From NCBI RefSeq assembly GCF_000004195.4, contig NC_030677.2, positions 194,708,372-194,772,371 of the forward strand: a DNA stretch of 64,000 nt. Direction: 5' to 3'. Of the stretch, positions 33,101 through 44,084 are shown one piece after another. Source of the DNA: Xenopus tropicalis (taxonomy: Eukaryota; Chordata; Amphibia; Anura; Pipidae). The position numbers and the translations under genes are program-made. Position 1 is the first letter of the stretch. Each line of letters starts with the position of its first letter. Below the pieces are notes generated by a model that was not told the origin of the DNA, did no database searches, and saw only the letters and a program-made list of their open reading frames with translations.

Positions 33101-33123
33101 ATTGTGTGGGCAGTGTTAGAGAT

Positions 33124-33660
33124 GCCATAGACTCACTACTTATTTGGGGGGGCTGTTTGGGCCTCTGTGTACTTGCAATGCCAGGACCAATATTGAAACC
33201 CAGTCAAGACCTGCCAACTATATGCAAGAGTTATACAGCACCGTTCTAAGGAAACCAGCAGGACCTGACTTTATGCCGAGCTCTTATGTTTGATAAGTAA
33301 CAAGCCCCTCAGGCTTAACAAACCAAAAAGGCACCAGTCCTGGCTCAGTAAGAGAGCTAACCAGTAGCTACTCTAGGTCCAATGCTCTCCCCAGTGCCAG
33401 GAAGCTTTTATATATTACTCATTTATGCGTTGTTTATATGGGGAGTATTACTGCTTTATTTAAAACTTTCGAAAATGGCAGCAAATCAGAATTTGTTAAG
33501 CCCTGCAAGGAGCTCCTGCTGTGTAACAGCATTAATGGTAAATATAAGCCAAGAATGAAGCTTTTATGCCAAGGTATTTAATAAGGCAATAGGGAACATG
33601 TACTTGTATAAATACCCACAGTTTCCTTTTTTTCCGTATTACTGCCAGCTTTAATTTAAG
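33124..33660 (+). repeat. Direct duplication, copy 2 (~540 bp)
   Basis: Partner of 30071-30624, same orientation, start-to-start distance 3053 bp. Shared landmarks: AGACCTGCCAACTATATGCA, TTATGCCGAGCTCTTATG, GGAGCTCCTGCTGTGTAACA and ACATGTACTTGTATAAATAC. Confidence 0.9.
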
Positions 33661-34537
33661 TGGAATTGGGCAAATTAGAACATTATGTGCCCAGTGAAAA
33701 GTAGTAACCAAGTTGGGGAGTAGGTAGGGATACGGTAACTCTCCGAAACAGACTGTAGGCTCTCTCTGTGGCCAATCCTAGCGAACCAACATTGCTAACA
33801 TGACAGAAATCAGTTTAAGATTTGACGATCGTATGGAAAGTAAACTTACAATGTTAAAATTCATTGTAATTTTATAATATTGCAGCCTGAACAGGCTTTT
33901 CGTATTATAAAAGCAGATTTATCAGGGAATGATATTAGGGATCCATACTGCGGTATTAAAGGGAGAACTACCATACAGGTGTAGACTGATATATCTGATA
34001 CTGATACAGCTGTGAGCGCTGTTACCCTCGCCGCGCATATTTGCTTATCTTCCAAGGGTGAGATTAACGAATGGGCAAACAAAATGAATAACTGCACTTA
34101 TAAACTAAATATGATTTTCTATGGACAAAAAATATACATTAAACAAAGAATGCTGCCTTTACTTTTCTTCAAAGTAGAAAAACTGTTGAAATTTGAAGGT
34201 TGGATTTGGTTAATAATCTGCCTAAGTTCCCAAAGTCGTTATAAAATATTCCCAATAATGCCGTTCTTGACTATAATTCAAATCTGAATAACGAGGTGAA
34301 GAATTTCCATTCTAATATCATTTGGGATCTGATGCATTACATTTTCAGTTCTTGGGGATGGTTCTTTTGGGGTTTTAGTAGGATGTTATTATATATCAGT
34401 TATTATTACATTATTATGTTTAATAGTTGAATGTACATTTCAGTGTTGTATGATGTCAACCAGATGCAGTGAATACAGCAGTAACCACAGTGTTTGTACC
34501 ACTACCTTATCTATGGTAGCTTTCCATAAGGTGGCCA
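33661..34537. other. Unique sequence
   Basis: No feature recognised. Confidence 0.45.
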
Positions 34538-34700
34538 TTCATTGAAACATCTACTTATTTGGCAAGGTGGGCAATTGAACACAACTTTCCTGCCCCTTCG
34601 CCATCTGGTGAATGATGTTGGTCAGTTAGGCCTGCCAGAGGGCCCCATACACTAGCTGAGAAACTCGGACTGGTCAGCAGTTTTTATTGGCCCTCGTTTG
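34538..34700. mobile_element. Possible decayed multi-hairpin MITE
   Basis: GGTGGCCATTCATTG and TTTGGCAAGGTGGGC follow the same order as GGTGGCCATACACG and CTTGGCAAGGTTGCC at 22278-22315. Too diverged to bound reliably. Confidence 0.3.
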
Positions 34701-35389
34701 GTCACCTTTAGCCACCTCGGTTTTAAATCTTTAAACTAGTAAATTCCAGCTTATGATTTACTGGAATTTGGCAGAATCCCATCACTTTTTGAATGATTCA
34801 GCCAAATCTAAAGTGTCCAGCTGAAGTGAATCCAAATGTAACGACAAACAAAAATACTGAGTTAAAACAAAATAATGAAGTGAGCAGATATTTATGTGAA
34901 CCCACGAGCATTAAAGCACTTGCACCCTGGGGATCCGTCAGTAACACCTAAGGGGTCATTTACAAACCCCATGAAATGTGCAAAGTGCAAATCAGCAATT
35001 TTTAGCTACATTAAACAAATAGCCACAGGCCTCTGCACTCCATTTTCTATTTTGGTCGGCACTTTATTAGTAGGGGTGGGTGGGGGAAGGCATGTCAGTG
35101 TAGCCCCTCTTGCCCCATTCTCTCTACATACCTTGCATATCATTCAGAAGAGCAAGGAGCGGAGCCACAGGAGGCCCAGCCTACATCAGGGCCATGTTCT
35201 TACCACCTGAGCTAAGTTAGGATGTTTTATTGGATGCAAGGTAGAGCAGCAAGAGGCCCAGCCTACACTGGGGCCCTTTGCGTGGGATCAGAAGATGGAA
35301 GCGCATGTAAAATAAAAACAAAATCTATAAAAACAAAAACACTATTAGTGGGACAAACACCAAATGGTGCTTAGTGGCTTAAGTGGCTA
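34701..35389. other. Unassigned; possible flanks of an older repeat
   Basis: The wording TTGCACCCTGGGGATCC (about 34920) is roughly mirrored by CTTGCACCCAGGGGGG (about 35980) beyond the LINE, which could mean the LINE inserted into an older element. I cannot prove it. Confidence 0.3.
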
Positions 35390-35962
35390 AAGTGACTTGA
35401 GAGTGTAACCAAGTGTGATAACAACTGCTGCCAGGATCCTCCTGCTCTCTCCAAAGAGGGAACCTGTTCAACCTCAATTAAACTCTCTTGCATGGTTGCC
35501 TGTTAAGCAACGGATAGCTTACAGAATCCTTCTACTAACATTCAAAGCCCTTCACTCCTCTGCTCCTCACTACATTTCTTCACTGGTTTCCCTACATGTT
35601 CCTGGTCGTCTCCACCGCTTTTCTCAGAGCCTCCGTCTTTTTACACCATCCACACCCACTGCGCTCTCTCGTCTTAACCCTTTCTATCTCGCTGCTCCTT
35701 ACCTCTGGAACTCTATCCCTGAATCCCTCCGTAGGGAAAACTCACCCACTCTCTTTAAGAAAAAGCTCAGCTGTTACCTTCTGGAGCACTAAAACATTAT
35801 TTTGCCCAGTCCTGCGCTTAAGGGCAAATGCCCATACCTGAGGCACTCTTACCTTCCAGTTTGTGCCTGTATGTTACCCAACCACTCAGATTGTAAGCTC
35901 TACGGGGCAGGGACCTCCTTCCTACTGTGTCTCATACCACATAGCACTTATATATATATAAG
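35390..35962 (+). mobile_element. L2-type LINE, 5'-truncated, plus strand
   Basis: Reverse transcriptase C-terminal sequence (35415-35792) runs into a 3' tail with GATTGTAAGCTCTACGGGGC and TACTGTGTCTCATACCACAT, ending in a (TA)n run at about 35948-35962. The tail differs from the (ATAC)n-ending tails, so this is a separate subfamily. Confidence 0.88.
35415..35792 (+). pseudogene. L2-type reverse transcriptase C-terminus, open frame
   Basis: A 125-residue uninterrupted frame holds the last part of an L2-type LINE reverse transcriptase. Motifs in order: TAARILLLSPKR near residue 4, SLAWLPVKQRIAYRILLLTF around 24-43, KALHSSAPHYISSLV, VPGRLHRFSQSLRLF, and AAPYLWNSIPESLRRE near the end, then FKKKLSCYLLEH before the stop. 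The match to the family blocks 'WLP---RI-YKILLL--KAL', 'P-YLSSL' and 'AP-LWNSLP--IR' is clear. It is only the extreme C-terminus: the catalytic polymerase motifs and the endonuclease lie upstream in a full element and are absent. The ATG is incidental. No frameshift, so this copy is younger or luckier than the one at 7948-8755. Confidence 0.88.
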
Positions 35963-36674
35963 AATGCAGCCCTTAGTGCTCTTGCACCCAGGGGGGTAAG
36001 TAAATGATCCCTCTTGAGTTTAGGTCTTTCTTTCTGGTCATGCAGTGCTTCCCAGAGATACAGCGGTGCAGCTTCTGGCTAATCCCTCTGCACTACAATT
36101 TATACAGTATTTTCACTTTTCCAATTCCGGAAGCGGAGTACCTCACGGTCAAAGAAAGCAAAACAGCCTTCATTATTGCAAATTGAAATTACAGGCAGAC
36201 AGGGGAAGAAGCAAAATATCTAATGAGTTGCACATCCGAGTGCATAATCATTCGCTCCCATGACATTTCATGGAAAGCGGCTCAGTTAAAGGCCCTGTGT
36301 GGGATAATCGTATGAGAGAGCTATATATATATACTTATATCTGTTTGTCAATTTTTTCATGTATGTTGTTTTTTTTAGGGTAAGTATGAGAGGTCTTCAT
36401 TAGCCATGAGCTGGGGATGTACGACCTTGCTGCCAAAAAATATTTTATTTGCAGGTACTGGACAAACAGATATAAGCTATTAAGTTATAAGTTATTGGGG
36501 GAGCTATACTGTCAGTAGCAGGTAGCGTTATAGGCTGAGGACTTTAGGGCAGGTATGTAATTAATGATGAAATGAAGTCAAGAGAGTTGGAATTATATAA
36601 AGGTGATGTAAGCTGTTTGATTCTACTGATTATTATATGTGTTGCTAAGCAGGGAACAGCAACGGACTTGAATA
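35963..36674. other. Unique sequence
   Basis: No feature recognised beyond a short TATATATATA run at about 36322. Confidence 0.4.
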
Positions 36675-36676
36675 TA

Positions 36677-37516
36677 CAGGTATCGGACCCCTCATCCTGA
36701 AACCCATTATCCAGAAAGTTCAGAATTATGGAAAGGCCGTCTCCCATAGACTCCATTATAAACAAATAACTCTGTACAAGTACATTAGAGGGGATTATAG
36801 GCAGATGGGGGGGTTCTTTTTTCCCATAAAAACAATCAGCGCACCAGAGGTCACCCCTTTAGATTAGAGGAACGGAGCTTCCATTTGAAGCAGTGTAGGG
36901 GGTTCCTCACGGTGAGGGCAGTGAGGTTGGGGAATGCCCTTCCTAGTGATGGGGTAATGGCAGATTCTGTTAGTGCCTATAAGGGGGGCCTGAATGAGTT
37001 CTTGAACAAGCAGAATATCCAAGGCTATTGTGATACTAATATCTACAGTTAGTATTAGTGGTTGTATTTATAGTTTATGTATGTGAGTGTATAGATTGGT
37101 AGGTGTGGGTTGTGTGTGCTGGGATTACTTGGATGGGTTGAACTTGATGGACACTGGTCTTTTTTCAACCCTATGTAACTATGTAATTCCAATTTTTAAA
37201 AACGATTTCCTTTTTCCCCTGTAATAATAAAACAGTACCTTGTACTTGATCCCAACTAAGATATAATTACCCCTTATTGGGGGCAGAACAGCCCTATTGG
37301 GTTTATTTCATGGTTAAATGATTCCCTTTTCTCTGTAATAATAAAACAGTACCTGTACTTGATCCCAACTAAGATATATTTCATCCTTATTGGAGCCAAA
37401 ACAATCCTACTGGGTTTAATTACAGTTTAAATATTTTTTTAAGGTAGGAGATCCAAATTACAGAAAGATCCCTTATCCGGTAAACCCCAGGTCCTGGATA
37501 AAGGGTCCCATACCTG
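36677..37516 (+). mobile_element. Tandem-repeat MITE (copy 4), complete, two-unit array
   Basis: Starts CAGGTATCGGACCC and ends GGGTCCCATACCTG, flanked by TA at 36675-36676 and 37517-37518. The array has about two units (landmarks 37235 and 37349). A LINE fragment splits the left part at 36771-37193. Confidence 0.9.
36771..37193 (+). mobile_element. CR1/L2-like LINE 3' end nested in copy 4
   Basis: The first codons read YKYIRGDYRQ, then with a frameshift FHLKQCRGFLTVRAVRLGNA and LPSDGVMADSVSAYKGGLNE, the C-terminus of a CR1-type reverse transcriptase. The 3' end reads TTGAACTTGATGGACACTGG then CAACCCTATGTAACTATG, a common amphibian LINE ending. Host sequence resumes after it (AATTTTTAAAAACGATTTCC). 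The possible target duplication TAACTC/TAATTC is short and imperfect. Confidence 0.82.
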
Positions 37517-37518
37517 TA

Positions 37519-38824
37519 ACACAATAGGTAGGCAGAAGTAAGGGGAAATTTGAGTAGAGAGGCAGTTTCACAGGAGCTACAAAGTACAAGGTCTAGGCAA
37601 CATGATTTATAGTGTACAAGAAATTCAGTCTATAACTAAGCTGAAATCATGACGTTTTGGAAATAAACTTGTAGTCTTTGGTTCATTTCTGTATGGCTAA
37701 GATAATTTCTTGATGAGAAAGGTAAACTATGTTGTAAATGGAATGCAAAATAGGAGAATTAGAGAGCAGGGACTAGTCTAAATACTTCATAAAGTAATAG
37801 ATGAAGAGAGGTTCCTTACCCACCAGTGATACAAACATCGCTATTCAGATTTTGAATCCTAAGATCTATGCATTGAATTGTTCCTACTTCCTACTCATGG
37901 GCTGTTCTCCCCTCCTATTCATGTGCAGGGGGTGGAGATTGGTTTCAGTAGATAATAGCTGGCAAGGTTCTCACTCTGGATGGTACATTTCAGTTAGGGA
38001 ATGCTGTTTAAAGCTGTGTTAATGAGCCACAAGCAAAAACTACAGTATCAAAGAAGTATAAATTATGACATCCGATTAGTCCTGAAGCAAACTGAGTGTG
38101 TATAAGGAGATAAGCACCTCTCTATACACAGTAAGGTACTATGTGGTGAGGGGCACCGGCTGTGGCACGGTTGGCTCTAAGTTAGTAGCAATGGCAAGCT
38201 AGCCGAGGGTGCGGAGAATGTTGTATCGTCTGGGGAGGTCTGCAGGTTTAGGATCCTGGTTTAAAACATATTTTCAGATGCAATAGCAATAGTTTCATTT
38301 GCACAAATTAATTGACCTTTTTTCTGTGCCTGGCTCTGTGCCAAACCAGCATTCATTTCTCATTCACAAACATGTGGCATACAATCTGCTCCTAGGAGAA
38401 GAAAACAAATCTTAAAAACTAGTCGCAATTGTCTGATCTTCAGATAAGCCACTTAAATGCTTTGTCAAAGCCCAACAAAGTGCCTCAAAGCAAAATCTCT
38501 GGGATCAAACCCTGTTATTGCCCACCTGCTGTGAGTCCCGGCTATTACTGTCTCGTCTACAGATGTTTTACAATCAAAGTCAACGGGAAACAAGTTCAAT
38601 TAGCTAAATGTAATGTCTGATGATCTGGAGGAGATTGAACCCGAGGTAGAAAGGAAGTGGTCTGAGTAGGCTGGTCGGGAGAAGGCTTGCTGGTTGCATG
38701 AAGGGATAATCAAATGTTGATTCAAAGGAGAAAAACAAAAATGTAGGTTTCTACAAATCGACCTAACGGAACATGCTAAAGCCCAAATGCTGTTATTGTC
38801 TGAATAATATGCATGTAAGCGTGT
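37519..38824. other. Unique sequence
   Basis: No feature recognised. Confidence 0.45.
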
Positions 38825-39165
38825 TTAAAGGGATACTATCATGGTTGTTATGGCATACTTTTTATTTCTAACACATAGCAAATAATGTATGTATAACTTT
38901 ATAAAGCACCACAAGGGTAGCAGCGCTGTACAATCTTACAGAATACACAATTACGCACAGGGAGGACAAGTGTTATAATAAATAAATACAATAAATATAT
39001 ATAAATACACAGGGAATACGTGCGATGTGGTATGAGACACAGTAGGAAGGAGGTCCCTGCCCCATAGAGCTTACAATCTAAATAATTCGCTCTACCATTT
39101 AAAATTTTATTCTTGAACCAACAAATATCTCTTTTTTAGCTGTAATATTGACGCTTGTGCCACAA
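38825..39165 (+). mobile_element. T2-type MITE, 3'-truncated and split by a LINE tail
   Basis: Starts TTAAAGGGATACTATCATGG. The order ACACATAGCAAATAAT then TTCGCTCTACCATTTAAAAT follows the intact relative at 41076-41693, but is interrupted at 38887-39079. Similarity fades after about 39165. Confidence 0.8.
38887..39079 (-). mobile_element. L2-type LINE 3' tail nested in a T2 MITE
   Basis: Minus-strand tail (AGAGCTTACAATCT at the right, TTTATAAAGCACC at the left) with a 7-bp target duplication AAATAAT (38880-38886 and 39080-39086). The uninterrupted host sequence can be read at 41130-41170. Confidence 0.9.
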
Positions 39166-39348
39166 TATTCGCAATGTAATGCAACGTACATGCACACCTT
39201 GTCATATTCTGCGCAGACACCAGCATACAACAGCAGAATGGTAAGTATCCTTACAGGTCCATACAGAATGGGTTTGCAGAAATGGAAGTGGAGTGGACCA
39301 GTTGGCTTGCGTAGACCCCCTGACTTCAACCAGACTGAATACCTATGG

Positions 39349-39655
39349 CAGTGATCCCCAACCAGTGGCTCGGGGGCAACATGTTGCTCCCCAACCCATT
39401 GGATGTTGCTCCCAGTGGCCTCAAAGCAGCTGCTGATTTTTAAATTTCTTGTTAGGAGACAAGTTTTTCTTGCATAAAAACTAAGTATAATGCCAAACAG
39501 AGCCTTCTCTAGGCTGCCAATCCACATAGGGGCTATTAAGCAGCCAATTATGGCTTTTAATTGCACCCCCAGGAACCTTTTTCATTCTTGTGTTGCTCCC
39601 CAACACTTTTTCCTTTTCAATGTGGCTCACGGGTATAAAAGGTTGGGGATCCCTG
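39349..39655 (+). mobile_element. hAT MITE (CAGTGATCCCCAACC family), perfect target duplication
   Basis: Begins CAGTGATCCCCAACCAGTGG, ends GGTTGGGGATCCCTG. Both flanks are ACCTATGG (39341-39348, 39656-39663). Length 307 bp. Confidence 0.96.
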
Positions 39656-39663
39656 ACCTATGG

Positions 39664-41075
39664 GATAAACTGTAATGCCGAAGCCAAACAGACATGATCA
39701 TCCCCAACCTCTTACATATGAATGGAAACTGGTTCTATTGGAAAGCATTCCCAGAAGATTAGAGAATGACACACTTTCGGCCATATAGTTTCATAATCTC
39801 AAAGTGCAGGAAACAAACAATTCTGGGCAATAAGTGTAAAGTGAATAAAGCTCTTCCAAAAACATGATGGGAAGGAACCTATCTTAGAATGGCAGATAGT
39901 GAATGTAGTTCTTCCTAAGCACATGAAGAGAATTTAGTGGTTGCTGAATCCTCTGTGAGTTAACGTAGCAGTTCCCAGACATGGGAAGTATAGCTGCTCC
40001 AGACTATAAAATGGTGAAAAAAAAAGCTTTAAAGTCTTGTATTGTATATATTATGGCACCAGCCTAAATATGCTTTGCACTTATGCTAAGAAAGCTGGAG
40101 TAAATCAAACAATGGCTTCCAGTCGGCACATCAGTGGTTATATAACACAGTCGCGTGGCAGAGCTGACAAAAAGATTGTTTTCTCAAGCAGCTTTGTTTG
40201 TGATTTTCCAAGAAAGCAAATAAATATAGCAATTAATTTCTATTACAAGCTACAGCTGCTACTGGGAGCTGCAATGTTAGGCAAAGAGACAGCGATGATG
40301 AATTGTGATGATTGGGGCAGGTTGCTGGGATTTCAGTGCATCTTCCTTACATTCAGGGTAATAAAAGCATAAAGGCACTCACTGCTATTAGGGGACAGCT
40401 GTAAAAACATGATCACTCTTAAACAGATACATTCTATTTGTATAGCAAGGTATTAAAGTGGTCAAATGGACAAATGTTACCCAGCAGCATCAGTACCTAC
40501 CCCTCAGTGGAGCTTGCAGTCTAATTTCCCTGCCAGAGGGAAACACTAGGGTCAGTCATTACAAGCCCAATGAGCCTTAATGAAAATGTCGGGAGAAAAT
40601 ACATTTTGCAGTAGCAGTGCTCCATCATCAAGTTCTTTACCCACAATGCAATGTTTTCCCCCAGAATTCTAGGGTCAAATGCATATTCCTCATTTTGCAT
40701 GCCATTCCACCACCACTCCAATTAGTACTCTCATTACCCCCCACCCCACCTACCCACCACCAGCAGGGTGAGGTACCTTGAGGTTATTGTGGTCTGTATG
40801 GGAAGTCCGAGAATGAGTTAGCACCACTACAAATACACCAAGTTTGTGGTTCTGGTACCATAATAAAGAGCTAGAAGGAATAAACCTCAATAGGATCCAA
40901 GAAATTCCTCCATTTAATGTCCACCTTGAGAAAGTGTTACTTCCACCCTGCACAACTGTGCATCTCATTCCTAACCACACAACTCATTTTCACAGTGAGT
41001 TCAATCTACATGGGCAACATAAAAATGTTATTTATTTGCAATTTACTAACAGTGGTAAATTGCAACTAATTGCCC
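39664..41075. other. Mostly unique; LINE-tail scrap
   Basis: At about 40490-40525, TCAGTGGAGCTTGCAGTCTA is a minus-strand match to the LINE-tail motif. No gene recognised. Confidence 0.45.
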
Positions 41076-41693
41076 TTAAAGGGATTCTGTCATGATTTTT
41101 ATGGGGTACTTTTTATTTCTAAATTACACTGTTTACATAGCAAATAATTCACTCTGCCATTTAAAATCTTATTCTTGAACCAACAAATGTATTTATAGCT
41201 GTAATATTGGTGTGTAGGCGCCATCTCAGTGCATTGTGCCTGAGTCTGAGCTTTCAGCCAGCGCTACACATTAGAACTGCTTTCAGCTAACCTATTGTTT
41301 CTCCTACTCCCATGTAACTGGAGGAGTCCCAAGCCGGACTTGGATTTCTTACTATTGAGTGCTATTCTGATACCTACTGGGAGCTGCTACCTTGCTCCCT
41401 TCCCATTGTTCTGCTGATCGGCTGCTGGGGGTGAGGGGGGGAGGATATCACTCCAACTTGCAGCGCAGCAGTAAAGTGTGACTGAAGTTTATCAGAGCCC
41501 AGGTCACATGGCTGTGGCACCCTGGGAAATGAAGAATATGGCTAGCCCCATGTGAAATTTCAAAATTAAATATAAAAAAAATCTGTCTGTGTTTTTGAAA
41601 AACAGATTCCAATGCAGGATTCCGCTGGAGAAACTCTATTAACTGATGGGTTTTGAAAAAAAAACATGTTTTCCCATGACAGTATTGCTTTAA
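41076..41693 (+). mobile_element. T2-type MITE, intact
   Basis: Left TTAAAGGGATTCTGTCATGA, right TTCCCATGACAGTATTGCTTTAA shortened to its inverted match CATGACAGTATTGCTTTAA. Length 618 bp with TTAA at both ends. Serves as the reference for the broken copy at 38825. Confidence 0.9.
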
Positions 41694-43400
41694 GTTTCAA
41701 TGCATGCATTTTTGCTATTTAGGCACAGTCAGGTTTCTGTGTGGCTGGTGCATTGCACTTGAATTAATAAATTCATACATTAAACAAGAAGAACCGGGAT
41801 GTATGAGAAGGGAGAGGTTTAACAGTGGGCACACATGAAGAATGGGGGCAATGGCTGGCCAAACAGTTCTTCCTCAGGCAGTAGAAGGCCTTGGGGTGCC
41901 ACTGTAAATTCCTTATTTCTGTTTACTAAACTAGCCCATTATTTCTATTTCTTTTTCCCTTGATACGTATGGAACGGTTACTTTTCACCAGTTTCACACC
42001 AACATTAAACATATCACCTTATATGTGTTTCAAAGTGATCTTGCGCAGGACTTTGTGAGGAGGAACCGAGCCAAAACGTCTCCGCTGTTCTAGATCGCAT
42101 TCCTTGGAAACGCTGCCTACCTAGTAGAACTGCAAATTAAATGTGAAGGTTGTGACAGGTTTGCAGAATGAGGAGAACCATGAATGTCAAATGCTGTTCT
42201 TTCAAGCCCAGGGTTTACTTTATCTTCTAGACCAGAATAACATTGCAGCTGTATAGAGGCTACAGGCTTCAGGAGAATACAATAACTAGGGAAGACAACC
42301 CTGAAATGATGAACTTCTCATGAAATGTTTTGGTTTTTGGTTAAAGAAAATGGATTAGGACATTTCAAAATTGTTGCTCTCATTATTTACAATGCAAACC
42401 TCTGACACCATGTGTAAATCGATCACATCCAAGGCAAGTAAAACAAACATCTCCACCGTCTTGAGACAGTAATTGGATTGTATAAAGGCAAAGGCAAGTC
42501 CCCGTTTGGGAGAACCAATGTTCATCTTCCCAAGAGGACAAGTTTAATAGATGACTATCTTATTAATATTATGAAATTACCCAGGTAATGCGGACCATAA
42601 CAATGGATATTGTCAGAACTATAGTGCCTGTCCGTTATAATTTAAAGCTCAAATTCATTTGAAGACCAATGCAGAACTGTAGACTAAACACATCTTGGCA
42701 TAGCTGGGCTTTCAACGGAGGCCTTAATGCTTCTCTGCACTACGCATGTTTAGGAATCCTCTGTAGAAATGCTAACTCAATTTGTCAGTATTATCTTTAT
42801 GTCAACAGTCGTGCTTAAATATTTACAATAGGCATAGTACTCTGAGGGTTCGTAACGCAAGATAAATTAGAAAAATGTTAACAAAATAGATGATCCTATT
42901 AGAAACCACTGGCACGAGCAGAGCATTTTTTTTATATATATATATATACATGGAAACCTGCCTGCCCTGAGTACAATTTTTATTGCATTTTATGTTTAGT
43001 TTTCTGCTTGTAGACAGTTTGGTAACACAGAGCAGAACATCAAAGGACTAGTAGTGAAATAATAAAAGTTTATCATCTTAATAATACATAAAACAAAGGA
43101 GAAGATCTGGCCGCGCTTGTTACTCCCAATGTGTCTGTTTAAATATATATATACGTATAATGTATGTGTATGAAGGAAGATAAACACAGATCACTTAAGG
43201 AGCAGCAAGTTGGACATGATCTTGACCTTCTGCCCTACAAGACAATAATATTGTGGTGCTTAACACTATCCAGTTGGGCTGAATTTCATGGGCCAGTATT
43301 TCCTTTCAAGCCATTGTTTCCCAAACCATCAGCATCAACTGGGAATAAATAGATTTGGGGAAACAATATACAATATTAAAGGGTCCACAGCTTGGATTTA
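41694..43400. other. Unique sequence
   Basis: A short (TA)n run at about 42934-42950 and another near 43143. At 42040-42090 the wording GAACCGAGCCAAAACGTC recalls the same 'CGAAACGT' repeat class as the hairpin at 4341. No gene recognised. Confidence 0.4.
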
Positions 43401-43570
43401 TTAAAGGGGACCTGTCACCCTAAGAAATAATTCCAATTACTTTTCCATCGTGTTAATTGAGCAAAATAAACTTTACTAACACAATATAAATTATTTAAAT
43501 CTTGTTTCCTTCAGACTTGGAATGACAAAATCACAGCGAACAGGCAGGCGCCATTTTGTAGCCACTGTTA
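43401..43570 (+). mobile_element. TTAA-class MITE left part
   Basis: Starts TTAAAGGGGACCTGTCACCC, a recognisable dispersed frog element, and is cut off near CAGGCGCCATTTTGTAGCCA where a fragment of another element begins. Confidence 0.7.
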
Positions 43571-43662
43571 ATAAGGCAATTTTTTCACCGTTTTGCAAAT
43601 TTACTTGTTGTTTTGCGAATTTTATGGCGAAGTGAAACTGGACAGATTCGCTCATCCCTAGT
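43571..43662 (-). mobile_element. hAT MITE (TAGTGATGAGCG family) fragment, minus strand
   Basis: Ends ATTCGCTCATCCCTA, the inverted terminus of the family, preceded by TTTTATGGCGAAGTG as at 10195-10210. The other end is missing. Confidence 0.75.
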
Positions 43663-43846
43663 GGGCGGTAAATGTATGGTGGCACAGCATTATTTGTCAC
43701 CTGATCCCTCCAAAACCTTAATAATAAATTCTGTAAACCAGAAGTTTTCAGATTATAGGGTTTTTAATCAATAATTTTTGCCCCCCCCCCCTTAAATTCT
43801 AAATAGTTAGAGACAGCAATATATGAATAAACATCATTGCAGCAGT
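43663..43846. other. Unassigned, with a C homopolymer
   Basis: A run of about 11 C residues at about 43781-43791. Confidence 0.5.
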
Positions 43847-44084
43847 CAGGGTCAGACTGGGCCACTGGAACACCGGGAAAATACCAGACCCGACCTTATT
43901 GCCGCTTCCTCTGGCCTCCAACGTCCTCCCTTTACACGTTTCACATAGGCACATTCAGGGGAGGACGGCGGGCGGGGGCACCTTGGGGGGGGGTTAGGGG
44001 TGCGCGACGGTGGGGGCCCTTGCTTGGGTGGCGGCCAGAGCAGGTACTTCCCCGGTGGGCCCCGCACCCCCCAGTCCGACCCTG
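43847..44084 (+). mobile_element. GC-rich hAT MITE with CAGGGTCAGACTGGG termini
   Basis: Termini CAGGGTCAGACTGGG and CCCAGTCCGACCCTG. Both flanks are GCAGCAGT (43839-43846, 44085-44092), a perfect 8-bp duplication. Length 238 bp, markedly GC-rich compared with its surroundings. The open frame across it is an effect of composition. Confidence 0.94.

Noticed and set aside
30071..33660. Intact LTR retrotransposon bounded by the 550-bp repeats
   Set aside because: The enclosed 2.5 kb has no gag, protease, reverse transcriptase or primer-binding site, and the outer flanks show no matching short duplication. Kept only as one reading of the duplication.
39099..39566. 155-codon minus-strand frame as a gene
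   Set aside because: Most of it runs through the hAT MITE at 39349-39655; similar frames recur in the hAT copies at 20836, 27375 and 47084.
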